From NCBI RefSeq assembly GCF_036324505.1, contig NC_086351.1, forward strand, positions 2,215,001 to 2,279,000: a stretch of DNA of 64,000 nucleotides. The letters are read 5' to 3'. Below are positions 1-11,613 of the stretch, one piece after another. Each line of letters begins with the position of its first letter. The stretch's first letter is position 1. Below the pieces are notes generated by a model, which was given only the letters and a program-made list of their open reading frames with translations, had not been told where the DNA came from and made no database searches. A program made the position numbers and the translations under genes. The stretch comes from Eleginops maclovinus. Its lineage: Eukaryota; Chordata; Actinopteri; Perciformes; Eleginopidae.

Positions 1-244
1 GAAAAAAAAAGAGAGGTTTTAAATTGGATCCAAAGTTTTCCGGAAAACAACGAGCATGCTCAAAGCTGATTGGCTGTAGTCCCCTCTGCTGTTGATTATA
101 ACCCTGTGAGGTCACTATGAGAAGCACGATTTACTGGAGGGTGGGTTTTCAGAAAACAGGCTTTAGGATTTCTCAGTTACCTTACCTTCCCTGAGATTGT
201 AAAGTGTCCAGCTGGTTAATAAAGGCTAACGTGAAGCATGCAAA

Positions 245-1128
245 TGCACGTGGAGGAGAGCATGGTATAATATATATCATATAATATATGTTATTGGGGT
301 CTATAAACATGTGAGTGCATACACAGAGCTTCGAATCCTCCAAGTAGTCTTATCTATGGGTATAAAACTGTCTCTGGTTGTGGCTAGGTCCGGATGCTGT
401 CGGTACCGTCTGCCAGACGGCAGAGACAAACATTGTTGCTGGGGTGATTGGGTCCTTTAATCCATGCTGGCCTCTTTCTCACACCCTGGTGTGAGGTCCT
501 CCATGGTGGCAGCTCCGTCCTGGTGATGTGCGAGCAGTTTTCACCACCCTCTGTAAGTCTTACGTTAGGGCGTGCAACGCCATACCATGGCGTGATTCAG
601 CCTTTCATGGATACTCTCGTGGTCCCTTGAGAAGTGCAGATAACCTGTGCAAAAATGTGCTGTTGCTACGGCAGATTAAGTCCAGTTTAGTCATTATTGA
701 ATTTTTGGAGAACACACTTGCATTTTTACTCCTGCAAATCACAAACGAAAATGTGCAAGAACAGTATAAGGAGATTGATTAATCAAAGAGTGCTATGTTA
801 GTTGATTGACTGATTGCATATTCCTACCATGCTAAGTATCTGGATATCAACTGCCACTGCCTGTCCTTAAAACCACTGGAAAAAATATGGTTTAATTGAC
901 ATATTGGAATTGTCACAATAGTCCTTATGCTTTTGTCAGTATATGAGGAAATGCAGTCCAATTCCCATGATAGTCCCACATAAGATACATTGAGTCATTA
1001 TGAAGTAACCAGTGTGTTCATTGGAATATTTTCAAACGTCATAGTGAATTTTGTAAACGGGATTACCAATCTTCTCAATGAAATAAAGAGAGAGATTCAG
1101 GTGGAACTTCTGATACCAAAACCATAAT
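245..1128 (-). mobile_element. Degraded LINE 3'-end remnant, copy A (indel-rich)
   Basis: This stretch is a diverged copy of 2060-3050. Between about 300 and 640 the minus strand resembles the C-terminal end of a fish non-LTR reverse transcriptase, as in copy B but with the frame broken many times. Downstream of that both copies share non-coding sequence up to the words ccataattgg (about 1128 and 3020). Most differences from copy B are one- or two-base gaps rather than substitutions, which is unusual for simple age. No intact protein is possible here. Confidence 0.6.
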
Positions 1129-1129
1129 T

Positions 1130-1629
1130 GGTTAAAATGATTGTCCACCAGTTGATTTCTTACACAAGCTGCCTAACTATTGCAGATTCAGTTTTCCCAG
1201 CCTGGTGCAGGTCTACAATTTTGTCTCTGGTCTCCTTTGACAGCTCTTTGGTCTTGGCCATAGTGGAGTTTGGAGTATGACTGTTTGAGGTTGTGGACAG
1301 GTGTCTTTTATACTGATAACGAGTTCAAAAAGGTGCCATTAATACAGGTAACGAGTGGAGGACAGAGGAGCCTCTTAAAGAAGAAGTTACAGGTCTGTGA
1401 GAGCCAGAAATCTTGCTTGTTTGTAGGTGACCAAATACTTATTTTACCGAGGAATTTACCAATTAATTCATAAAAAATCCTACAATGTGATTTCCTGGAT
1501 TTTTTTTTCTCATTCTGTCTCTCATAGTTGAGGTATACCTATGATAAAAATTACAGGCCTCTCTCATCTTTTTAAATGGGAGAACTTGCACAATTGGTGG
1601 CTGACTAAATACTTTTTTGCCCCACTGTA
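1130..1629 (-). mobile_element. Tc1-like transposon, 5' fragment (minus orientation)
   Basis: Reverse complement of the Tc1-like element at 39221-39782. It runs from the terminal inverted repeat end (ttgccccactgta at about 1617-1629) through the 5' untranslated part to the start of the transposase; [15 protein letters not shown] residues are encoded on the minus strand near 1260. The fragment stops after roughly 50 transposase codons, so it is inactive. From about 1200 rightward it matches the other copy closely; between 1130 and 1190 it carries several single-base gaps. Confidence 0.8.
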
Positions 1630-1767
1630 TGTGCTATCTGATTATTACCTGTGTAAAACGATAACATATTTAAACTTACTCTAATTCTATTGAATATATT
1701 TGGAGTAATTTTTGTGTTAACCCTCTCTTTTAGCTCTGGTTTGGTCTCGACCTACTTCTGAGAACTT

Positions 1768-1997
1768 CTGCATTTAACCCATCCTAGTACTAGGAGCAGC
1801 TATTGTGCAGGAATGGGGAGGGGGGATTGGAGGTGTCCGGTGCCTTGCTCAAGGGCACCACAGCAGGGCCTAGGAGGTGAACTGGGACCTCTCCAAGTAG
1901 CAGTCCACTTTCCATATTTCAAGTCTGTTCGGGGACTTGAACCGGCGACCCTACGATTCCCAGTCCAAGCCCCTACTGACTGAGCCACTGCTGGACA
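1768..1997 (-). mobile_element. tRNA-derived SINE (minus orientation, 3' truncated)
   Basis: Reverse complement of the SINE at 42789-43075. On the minus strand a Pol III A box (TGGCTCAGTCAGTAGGGG) and a B box (GGTTCAAGTCC) head the element, followed by the same body. The 3' end is lost shortly after the words gggttaaatgcag. The two copies are nearly identical over about 200 bp, which suggests fairly recent activity of this family. Confidence 0.75.
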
Positions 1998-2059
1998 AAT
2001 ACATTAAATACATTGCAATTATTTAAATACTTTACACTGTTGAATGAGGAGGTATGGAC

Positions 2060-3050
2060 AGATGCATATATTATGTATAGCAGATGTATATGGCAGATAT
2101 GTATAATATATATATATATATATGTATGTATGTGTGTACTATAAACAGATGTGAGTAGTCATTCACAGAGCTCAGGAGTTCAGCAGTCTTATAGCCTGTG
2201 GTATCAAACTGTCTCTGAGTCTGGTGGTCTTGGTCCGTCTGCCAGACGGCAGCAGACAGAACAGATTGTTGCTGGGGTGATGGGGGTCCTTTAATATCCT
2301 GCGGCCTTCTTCTACACCACTGGGTGTAGAGGTCCTCCATGGAGCAGCTCCGTCCTGGTGATGTGCTGAGCAGTTTTCACCACCCTCTGTAGAGTCTTAC
2401 GGTTGAGGGCGGTGCAACTGCCATACCAGGCGGTGATGCAGCCAGTCAGGATACTCTCGATGGTGCACCTGTAGAAGTTGCAGAGTATCCTGTTGCTAAC
2501 ATAATGTGCTGTTGCTAGGCAGATTAAGTGTCCAGTTTATGTCAGTTTATTTGAGTTTTTGCAGAAAACACTGTAGGCTGTAGAACACTGCAAATGCACC
2601 AAACAGAAAATGTGCAAGAACAGTATAAAGGAGGGATTGATAGATGCTAAAGAGCTGCTATGGTTAGTTGAGTTGATTGATTTGTCATATTCCTACCATG
2701 CTTAAAGTAATACTGGATATCACTGCCACTGGCTGTCCTTAAAACCAATATAAAAAATATGGTTTATTTACATTTATTGGATATTGTCACAATGAGTAGC
2801 TTATTGTTTTGTCAGTATATGTAGGAAAATATGCAGTCCTAATTCCCAATGATATCCCAATCATAATGATAATATGATAATTATGAAGGTTTAACTCAGG
2901 TTCATTTAGGAATATATTTAAACGTATAGTGAACTTTGTAAACAATTACCAAATATAATTCAATTAAATAAAAAAAGAGATCTGGTTGAACGAACTTCTG
3001 ATACCAAAACCATAATTGGAAATATAAACAGATGAATTGTCCAGCCAGTT
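2060..3050 (-). mobile_element. LINE 3'-end remnant, copy B
   Basis: On the minus strand 2500-2140 encodes fragments typical of the C-terminal end of fish L2/jockey-like reverse transcriptases: a FYRCTIESILTGCITAWYG-like run, then an LQRVVKTAQHITRTEL-like run, then a segment with LPSGRR and AIRLLNS-like words, with frame breaks between them. The right-hand part to about 3050 is non-coding and is shared with copy A (245-1128). This copy looks like an ordinary old LINE relic. The exact clade cannot be fixed without the rest of the polymerase. Confidence 0.65.
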
Positions 3051-3660
3051 GCACTATCTGCCGTACAATACATGTAAAGATGCACAACATTTAAAGACAA
3101 AATAACTGAGACGTATTTCGTTAAAACAAAATAATGGAGGGTCAATTCAAATGCCAAATAATCTCACCTAGTTGTGACCTCTGTAGTCAAGGGACTGTAA
3201 AAGAGGACATCTCCCACGGCTCCAGCCTTTATAAGACACAGAGGGGGGCAGCCTGCGTGGAAGATGAGGTGGAGAGAGACCCCGTTTTTAATTGTTGAGT
3301 TAAACTACGTTCACAACATAATAGAAAGAAAGACCATCTTGGTTTGGTTATTTAATTTGAGTTTTGCCTCCCTTTTGTTTTTGATGAGTTTGACTTATTG
3401 TAAATGTGTGTGGAAACAATGTTATTTTATTTTAATTAACCATGAGTCGCACAACACCAACACACCAAACAAGTCATCACAGCTGACGGTAAAACTCATA
3501 ATTAGAAACGGCAGTTTGAAAGTGGAAACGAGAAGGAAGCCGCTTCCGTCTCTTTCCCAAGGTACATGTCAACTCAAACCACCAGAGGTCAGCCCTTCCT
3601 CTTCCTGTCTGACAGTTTTAATTGAGTAACAGCTGAACACATGAGTTCATGCCCCACTTA

Positions 3661-3912
3661 TCTCCCCCCCTCTCTCTCTCTCTCTCTCTCTACTGTATGT
3701 GACTCTCTCCCACTCCTCCTCCTCTCTCTCGCAGCCAAAATAATTAAATGCTGACTTCTCAAAGTGCTGTGCGTCAGCATGGCTGTCAGCATGGCTGTCT
3801 CAGCATAGCAACCCTGAAGCCTGACACAAGAGAGAGAGATAGAGAGAGAAGAGGGGGGGGGGGAGGGGGGAGTGAGTGAGTGAGGGAGAGAAAGAGAGGA
3901 GGGGGGAGAAGA
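3661..3912. repeat. CT-rich and GA-rich low-complexity tracts
   Basis: A (TC)n pyrimidine run (about 3661-3730) is followed by a short unique piece containing a repeated gtcagcatggctgtc motif, then a purine run of GA, GGGG and GAGT words (about 3828-3912). Such asymmetric tracts are common near vertebrate promoters. A donor-like site (gaag then gtaggtgtg at 3977/3978) follows, so a non-coding first exon of tmod4 here is conceivable but unproven. Confidence 0.5.
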
Positions 3913-6900
3913 GGAACAAGAAATAACTTTCTCTGGCTCCTAACTGCCTTGTGCTTCAGCACTGCGCTTCTGTGAAGGTAGGTGTGAGGCTGCTTCCTTC
4001 TGCTGCTCTGTGTGTGTTTGTGTGGCATGCAGAGGTGAAACACACTTTAATATTTAAAGGGTATTGCGGGTGGGGGGGGGGGGTCTCGTGTGTGTCCTTT
4101 GGATTTGACATGGGACAAAGCTGCAGGATGAGTGGTGTGAATTGTTGTCCCAAAAATGGAATGTTTTGTGCAGAAGTTTGGTGACTTGGTGATCAGTTGC
4201 ACTTATTTTTTCTTCTCACGCTGGAAAACTGAAATACTGTCGCTCAAATGAAGCCATCAGTGTGGCATGCGGAGGGGTTAAGCCGTCCAATAGCTGCTCA
4301 ATGCCGGCCCGTTAATTCATCACAGGGGATTTGGAGATGTTGTCTCAGTGGGCTGCAGAGTTTGGACAACCGGGAAGGAGCTTTACATTCGCCCTCAGCC
4401 TGAATTAAGATCCACTAGCAGCGTGTGAAGTTTGTGTATCTGTCGCTGGATTAAATTGTCTTTTTGGGACTGAAGTCTCAATTAGGGTGGAAGTGGGCAG
4501 CCTGCTTGTTGTGTAGATTTGACCTTAGTGCCTTGTTTTATTGACAGGACTGAAAAAAAAAGAGTTCCACTTGTTGCTTCTCGAGTGAAACACCGGGGGA
4601 CGTTTTGTTTGACCAAATTAAGCTTTTAAAACACAACCTATGAACCCAAGCTCTGTTTTGGTCTCCACACACTTCTTTTTTTGTTGATAAAATGGTTTGC
4701 TGTGTTAATTTCCGTGGAAGTTATGACCTCACTGCAGATTAAACTCCACTGCAGTGTCTTGATGAACAGAAAAACACTTCCACTTGTTATTTGAAATTCA
4801 ACTTTTACGCTTCTCCTGTGCAACCAAGCTGTTCCCTGGGCCTCATTTAGGCGCACAGTCTCAAGGAGCGAGCAACCTAAGCTGGGGAGTATTTGCACGG
4901 CTGGAAGAAGCTGACTTGTGAAGCTAAAATTAAGTCGAGGGCAGATTGGGAATGTTACACTCTGGCGGTAAGACTTGGAGAAGGCGACATGCGAATGGTG
5001 ACAAATCTTCTGCGCTATCGGTGGCAAACTGGGCTAACTTCTGCTACCATTGCACAAAAAAAAATAGACCTCCCAACCCAACAAAGATCATCGGATCTGA
5101 GAGGAATGACCTCAAAGTTTATTTTCTGCTCCAGTAAAAGCAAACGCCTTGGCACAGGAGCAGGGTGTAAATCATCCCGGAGCATTTATGAGTGTATAAC
5201 CTTTGTCACTGAAATCCAAACCCTTGTACTGGTCTTTGACTTATAAAACACACAGTAACTCCATGGCTGCTTGGCTCAATGCTTTACGTTTGACATAGAC
5301 TGCTATTAGACGAGGATTGGAAGAAATTAACCACTTTTATTGCAGTGAATCTGGTTTTTAGTGCCTGTTTTTCCCACAGACTTTCATCCATTTGTGCTAA
5401 AATCTGTGTTTAAATCTTTACTCTGCAATCTCTGAACTCTTTAACCACTGTGGAAAAACCAACCGTAACAGATGGTTGGTGGTGGAAGGATAGAGTAGGT
5501 GGCCATAAACAGAGCAGCTGCTGTCGCTCCTGTGGCAGGAAACATTTGCTCCAAGAGATTTCTAAAGTGTTAAGTGTAATTTACGATGATACAGCCTAGT
5601 TACACCTAACACAGATCAGGTACAGTCACATTACAATTCCAAACACACTCCCTGACTCCTTTTTTTTTGGGTGATCAGCTGCTCCGATGGAATGGCAGGT
5701 CACATAACTTTGGTCAGTCCTCTGAAGCGACCTGGTTCAAATAATCTTAAAAAACCAAAGAAGAAGTTCCCTTACGTCACACAGCAAAAGAACCGCACAT
5801 TTTAAAAGGTTAAACACTTCCTTAAATGCAAATTAAATACTATTAGACTCCTGTCTTAGTTCTAGACTGTCGTTTTTAACGATCAATGACCTCAGCCCTA
5901 AGGCATTTATTGCAGGAGAATGCAAAATTAATTAAGTACTGTTGTGATAATGATGACAAATTCTGATCTGACCTGCTAAGAAGAGTCACAAGCAGGTAAC
6001 GTGTCCGGGTAAAATGTGCCGCTTTTTCTGTTGACGGCAGTGAGGTTGTATTTTTGTAGGCCGACCAAGTATAGCATCACAGCGGCTCCCTCGACCAGAA
6101 GCATTGGGATTTTTCCATAGGATTTGATACTTACATGCTTCAATTTAAAGGATAATCCCCACATAATAACTCCTCTTTAAAAAAAAAGTAGAAGCATGAA
6201 TGCAAACACCCAAAGTTAAAAGCTATCGTTAGGATAAAGGAACTACAACACCGCTAAGCTAATGGTGGCTAATATGAGGCGTGATGACATTCAGTCGTCT
6301 CATTTAAACACTTGTTAGCCCACGTCGTTTTTAAATTCACCAACAGAGAATTTATTGAGGTATTTTAATCTTGTATTAACCACAGCCCTTATTTCAGGCA
6401 TCTTACCAAAACACACGTTGACTTTTGAAGAAACTGGAGGAGCTGAAATGCTGACTTTGCACCACAGTATTTAGGAACATTTGACATGTCTGGCAAATCA
6501 GACCTGGCACTCTTTCAGATTGGGTATTAATACTTAAAGATTATACAGTATCTGTCGTTAACCCACCCCTATAAAATGGAGACATACACTTATGACCGTA
6601 GTTTATAACCATGCTTATAAGCTCATGTCACGGCTCTCATAAAGACTTCTGCAGGTGCATGGTTGTGGTTCATACAGAAATCCAGCTCGGGCTGCTGGTG
6701 ACAGTTGCACGTGCCAAATGAAATGTCAAAACAATGGAAACACAATGTTGGGTCTGGATGTTTATCAGTGTGCCGCTTCCTGTTATCTACCAAAGCCCAT
6801 GCAGTTATTTTGATACCTCAACTAGTTTATATTTGACTGCTGACAACAAATATTCCCTCAGAATTCAAATCTGAATCAGAATACTTCACTTTTCATAGGG

Positions 6901-8755
6901 AACTGAAAGTGGTTCCACTTTAGAATAGTTATATAAAAACAAGTTGTGAACATTTGAAAATACTAAATATATTCAGATAAACACCAGAAGTTAAAGAAGT
7001 GCCAAAAAAAGATCAAATTAAATAGAATTAAAATACATTTATGTAAATATAGTAAGAAAGTACAAACAAATGATACCACATTTTAATTTAGTTTTATTTA
7101 AAGATAAGAATTCATAGAAATTCAAATCAAATATAAAATTAAGGGATTTATTTTTATAAACATAAGAAGTTATACGTTAAATGTGTATTTATATGTGGTG
7201 TAATAATCTTAAGAATACAAAGATACAAGAGGAGATATACAGTTATAAAAGTTGAAAATGTAAAATAAAACTGAATAAACTAAATAAATTCATGACAAGA
7301 AATAAGTTAATGAAATAAAAGATAGAACAATAGGGTACACATTAGTGAATGAGTAAACTTGCATATTATATCTCAATTTATAATAATACATACAGTGGTC
7401 TATTAGTATTATTAGGATTCAGACACATTGTTGATGTTATCTGGATTTGTTGGAGCCCCTCAAACCAGCGTCAGCTCGAGCTCCATCTAAATATGTATAG
7501 GTCAAAGTATTTTGTTCCCCAGTTCCTTGACTGGCAGGCTGCTGGTCCGCAGTTGTCCGAACACTTAGCTCGAGTGTCAGAAGACAGACGTGCATTTAAC
7601 GCAACAATAAGCGCGGCTCAAAGGCTTGACTGCGGGAGGTTCTCATGAGCCTTGTTTGGAAGGAGCCTGGGTCGCATACATTCACTGGATAATGCACAGG
7701 CTGCTCTCTATAGGCCGGCTCCATTATGGCACATTCATTTGCTCAAAGGGAATGTCCCTCAAAGTGAGAATGCCTGGATGATGCATCGATGACTTCACTT
7801 GGACTTGAGCCTTTTGACTTGAAGATACTTTAAGAAATAACGTGACTTTATTGAGTGACAGTCGGAGAAGTCCTGCAAAACTCATGTATTTTGCATATAG
7901 AAACTGTGTTGTGGCTTCAAGGTGCTAATGGTCATTCAAAACCTTTTCAACCCTCCAATAAGTGAGTTCAGATCCATCCACCACCTGGTCCCTTTGAGCT
8001 GCAGCCTCCCCCCCATCCTCTAAATCTCCTCCGTCTTCCTCTGCACTCAGCCGTGGGATCCGATGTTTGTGTCGTTGGATTTACGCATTAGAGCCACACG
8101 GCGTCGGGAAGGAGCTGCCAGCTGACAGCAGCATGTTTTCAACAGCTGTTTGTCTTCATATTTTACACAGCTTACATCTTTCTTCACACTGTTTTTTTAT
8201 TGAATTTAAAGGCCATTCCTCACACATAATGCAAATAATATCCCTCTTTTAAACTGTGTGAGCTGTCATTTGTCCCGTGGTCAAATTCTTTATATTTTAC
8301 TTCTCAGTTTGGTTTTATTCTCTATTTTGAGATGTTTCATTTGTTTTATGTTCTACTCTATTTTTCAAAAACAATGTGCAATGCCTTTAATACATAATTA
8401 ATACCCCAGGGGGTAATACATATAAGCTTTGAAGAGGTATGGTTACAGACTCCACTTTCACCTCCCAACAGGTATTTAGAATAAATGAATTTTCCCGAAA
8501 AAAGTGAAAAAGTGCAAAAAACTAAGTTAAAGAGGAATTTGACGGATGGCGTTCTTACTATTATTATTTCAAATGTTCTATACTATATTAATATCGAGAG
8601 CTGTGTTTGTTGTGTTCTAGTAAGGTGTTGTGTTTGTTTGGTTAAATACAAAGAACAAGGCTTTATACTTTTGCTATTCTTTAATTGATTGGCAGTTATT
8701 GTTTGATCGGGCATATGGTGTGTATCCGTGTGATAGATAGTCACAAGACATGAAA
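3913..8755. other. Intergenic, no recognisable gene
   Basis: No open frame here resembles a known protein and no pair of splice sites joins into one. The part from 3.9 to 6.2 kb is fairly GC-balanced and free of obvious repeats, so it could hold tmod4 control sequence. From 6.85 to 7.3 kb it is A/T-rich; the words gaatcagaatacttc followed by a degraded continuation at about 6875-6910 look like a retroposon tail. Confidence 0.4.
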
Positions 8756-8757
8756 CA

Positions 8758-8867
<110 letters not shown>

Positions 8868-8929
8868 TTTCTAATAAAATGTAATCTGATCAGTGACTCC
8901 CACCAAACAGGCGTTACCATGAGAGGAAC

Positions 8930-9490
8930 GAGGTGACGGACGGTCACATAGCTGGTGTGTCAGGAACAGAGGAAGATCTTTGACTTTGGTTTGAAGGAAC
9001 TTTAAACGTCCTTGATTTTGTACAGGAAGTTGTTCCGTTGACCACAAACACACAAATACTCCGGCAGGGGGCAACTCCATTGGTCTCCAATAATTGCATA
9101 GAAGTCTACGAGAACATTACCCTTCTTCTCATTTGATTTATCACCTCGGTCAATATTTTTCGAATGATTGTATCGTCTCAATGGCTAGTTTCAGGTCTTC
9201 CTCAACACAGCATGGCGTTGATTTTGTAAACATGGTCCCATTTAACGTCAAAAACACGATAAAGCACCGTTGCTTGCTTTAGTCTTTGTGATTGACAGCT
9301 CGCCACCACAGCATTACCTGGTTTGGGTTTTGTCCTTCAGAGTGGGTTTTCAGTAAATGAAAGTTAGTTGTAACATGTGGTTGTTGTTGTTGTTGTTGTT
9401 GTTGCTGTTGCAGTTAGCTCCTCTTGTGCCCTTCAGCGTCCAAAAAACACCAAGATGGCGATGACCAAAACTTCAACTTCTTAATATGCA
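8930..9490. repeat. Dispersed non-coding repeat (percomorph-type)
   Basis: The words caggaagttgttccgttg, the gggggcaactccattggt block, agaagtct, the cctcaacacagcatggcg block, tgattgacagctcgcc and ccaagatggcgatgacc occur in this order in a repeat I recognise from intergenic DNA of percomorph fish. A (TGT)n run at about 9380-9410 interrupts it. There is no coding potential and I cannot assign a class. Confidence 0.4.
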
Positions 9491-10600
9491 GTGTGTATTT
9501 TGACTGCCAACAGGGATAACTTGTTGGAACAGCCTTGTGTTATGATTCCCTGAGACCTTTTAGAGGCTTTCTGTCTTATGTCATTCACAACAATTACGCA
9601 CCTCAGTTCAATTTATATCGTCTTAAGTACAAATCGCGAGTGGCCTGTGTAACTAAATAAGCCCCTGAGCATAAACGTGATAATATATTTTTGTGAGAAA
9701 GCTGCATGCTGTAGATAACATGAACTCTTGTTGCCATCACATTGTAAAAGCACACTGGATAAATGAGAACACATTCTGTGACCTGAGCTGTGATGTGGGG
9801 TTTTCTTCTTCTGGCCAAGTTGGGATGAAATTTGGCCTGAAAACATTAAACCTCACAAACCCGATAGCTGCATTACTCATACCCTGACCCAGAGTTATCG
9901 CTGTGGGGCTGCATTTCCCAGTCCGAGGGCCCTGCTGTGTAGTTTTGAACTTGCTGCTCTTTGCCTTTCATCCCTGGGTGCAGATATGTTTCGGGTGTGT
10001 CCGCTAATGTATGAACGAGTGTCCGTCAATGATAAATAAGGGATTGCACTTTCCACCCCTCTGCTCTCTGCATTCTGCTATTCTTAGTTTGCAGTGTGGT
10101 GAGCTAAGGGTTTAGAGTTACAAAGACCCTCTTTCCTTTACTCCTCTACCTCTTTGTTTGTCAAACAGCAGCACATCATTGGTGGTTTTTCTCCTCTTGT
10201 GAGTTTTGATGAAAATGAAGTATGTCAGTGTGTGTCCTGCAGCACACTGAAACAGACACTGCCCCCCTCCTGAGTATTGCACACTTGTTATTGGAAATGC
10301 ATCTATTATTATCGTCCATTATTAAAGCTCTCTGGATGAGACGGGCGATAAGCTCGTTGAAGATCTGACACTGTTTGGCAAGGACAGCGGGACTCCAGGG
10401 GGGTCCCCAGGTAAAACAAGGACAAAGGCATTTCTAATTTTGTCCAATAGTTGGAAACCATGCGAGCGCCCTGGAGTCCTAAACAACTATAAATGTGCTG
10501 ACCATGAGCTCACACATCCTCGATAAGAACAGTAACAACACAAAACATTACAGTATGATATCGTAGAATAGAATAATACTCAAACAAATACCATATATGA
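9491..10600. other. Intergenic, nothing recognised
   Basis: Anonymous sequence without a plausible exon, RNA gene or long repeat. Open frames are short and of random composition. Confidence 0.4.
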
Positions 10601-10635
10601 TTTGGAACGTATATTAGAGAGTATTCTTATTTATT

Positions 10636-11050
10636 CTACCTACCTACCTACCTACCTACCTACCTACCTACCTACCTACCTACCTACCTACCTACCTACC
10701 TACCTACCTACCTACCTACCTACCTACCTACCTACCTACCTACCTACCTACCTACCTACCTACCTACCTACCTACCTACCTACCTACCTACCTACCTACC
10801 TACCTACCTACCTACCTACCTACCTACCTACCTACCTACCTACCTACCTACCTACCTACCTACCTACCTACCTACCTACCTACCTACCTACCTACCTACC
10901 TACCTACTACCTACCTACCTACCTACCTACCTACCTACCTACCTACCTACCTACCTACCTACCTACCTACCTACCTACCTACCTACCTACCTACCTACCT
11001 ACCTACCTACCTACCTACCTACCTACCTACCTACCTACCTACCTACCTAC
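10636..11050. repeat. (CTAC)n tetranucleotide array, about 103 units
   Basis: Nearly perfect CTAC repeats over about 415 bp with a single phase slip near 10905-10910 and a degenerate (CCAC)/(CATC) tail to about 11070. One frame reads as a long Tyr-Leu-Pro-Thr repeat protein, which is a by-product of the array. It lies about 560-980 bp upstream of the tmod4 start codon. Confidence 0.97.
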
Positions 11051-11454
11051 CCACCCACCCATCCACCCACACGCTTTATCAATTAGAGACTGATCAATTA
11101 GTGGACGACAGAAATACATTAGCCATCTGTCTTGATAATCATACTTAGCTCGAAGAAACTGCAAAAATGTTCTGTTTCTGCTTCCTCTGTTTTATATCCT
11201 AAAAGCTGAGTATAACAGAAGAGGAGATGGACCTTACCGTGTTATAGCAGCAACACAATACACATATCCTTAGATTTTGTTCTGACAAATCAAGACATTT
11301 CTGTTCCTCTGGAGGTAATTGATTATGAAAATGATTGTTGATGCAAAATGGATCAAATCTAAGACTTAACAACACAATTTTAATTAATATGATGTGCAAC
11401 ATGATATAAGAAAGTAGGATGTAAGAGTCCTTCCTGACACTGACAACATAACTT

Positions 11455-11463
11455 TATAAATAG
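11455..11463 (+). promoter_or_regulatory. tmod4: TATA box candidate for tmod4
   Basis: TATAAATAG is a strong TATA match 151 bp upstream of the tmod4 ATG, placing a start site near 11485 and giving a 5' leader of about 130 nt. An acceptor-like site (tttctccacag at about 11528-11538) lies between it and the ATG, so the leader may instead be spliced from a more distal first exon. Both readings are compatible with the sequence. Confidence 0.4.
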
Positions 11464-11613
11464 GATGCTTGGAGCCAGAGGACACACGACTCCAAAGTGC
11501 AAAACAAACTCTCAGTCTCTCTCTCCCTTTCTCCACAGTGCACTCTCGCCCAGGGGTGTGCGCTGGTGTGTATGAGTGAGTGTGTGTGCATGTGAGACAG
11601 AACACCAGGAGCC

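Noticed and set aside
3951..3977. Non-coding first exon of tmod4 ending in gaag and gtaggt
   Set aside because: Only a donor-like site supports it; a TATA box 150 bp before the ATG offers a simpler start. Transcript data would be needed.
7349..7648. Open frame of 99 codons upstream of tmod4
   Set aside because: Composition is random, there are no flanking splice sites of note and no family resemblance.
10602..11093. Open frame of about 160 codons encoding a Tyr-Leu-Pro-Thr repeat protein
   Set aside because: It is produced entirely by the (CTAC)n array; the flanks have no coding character.
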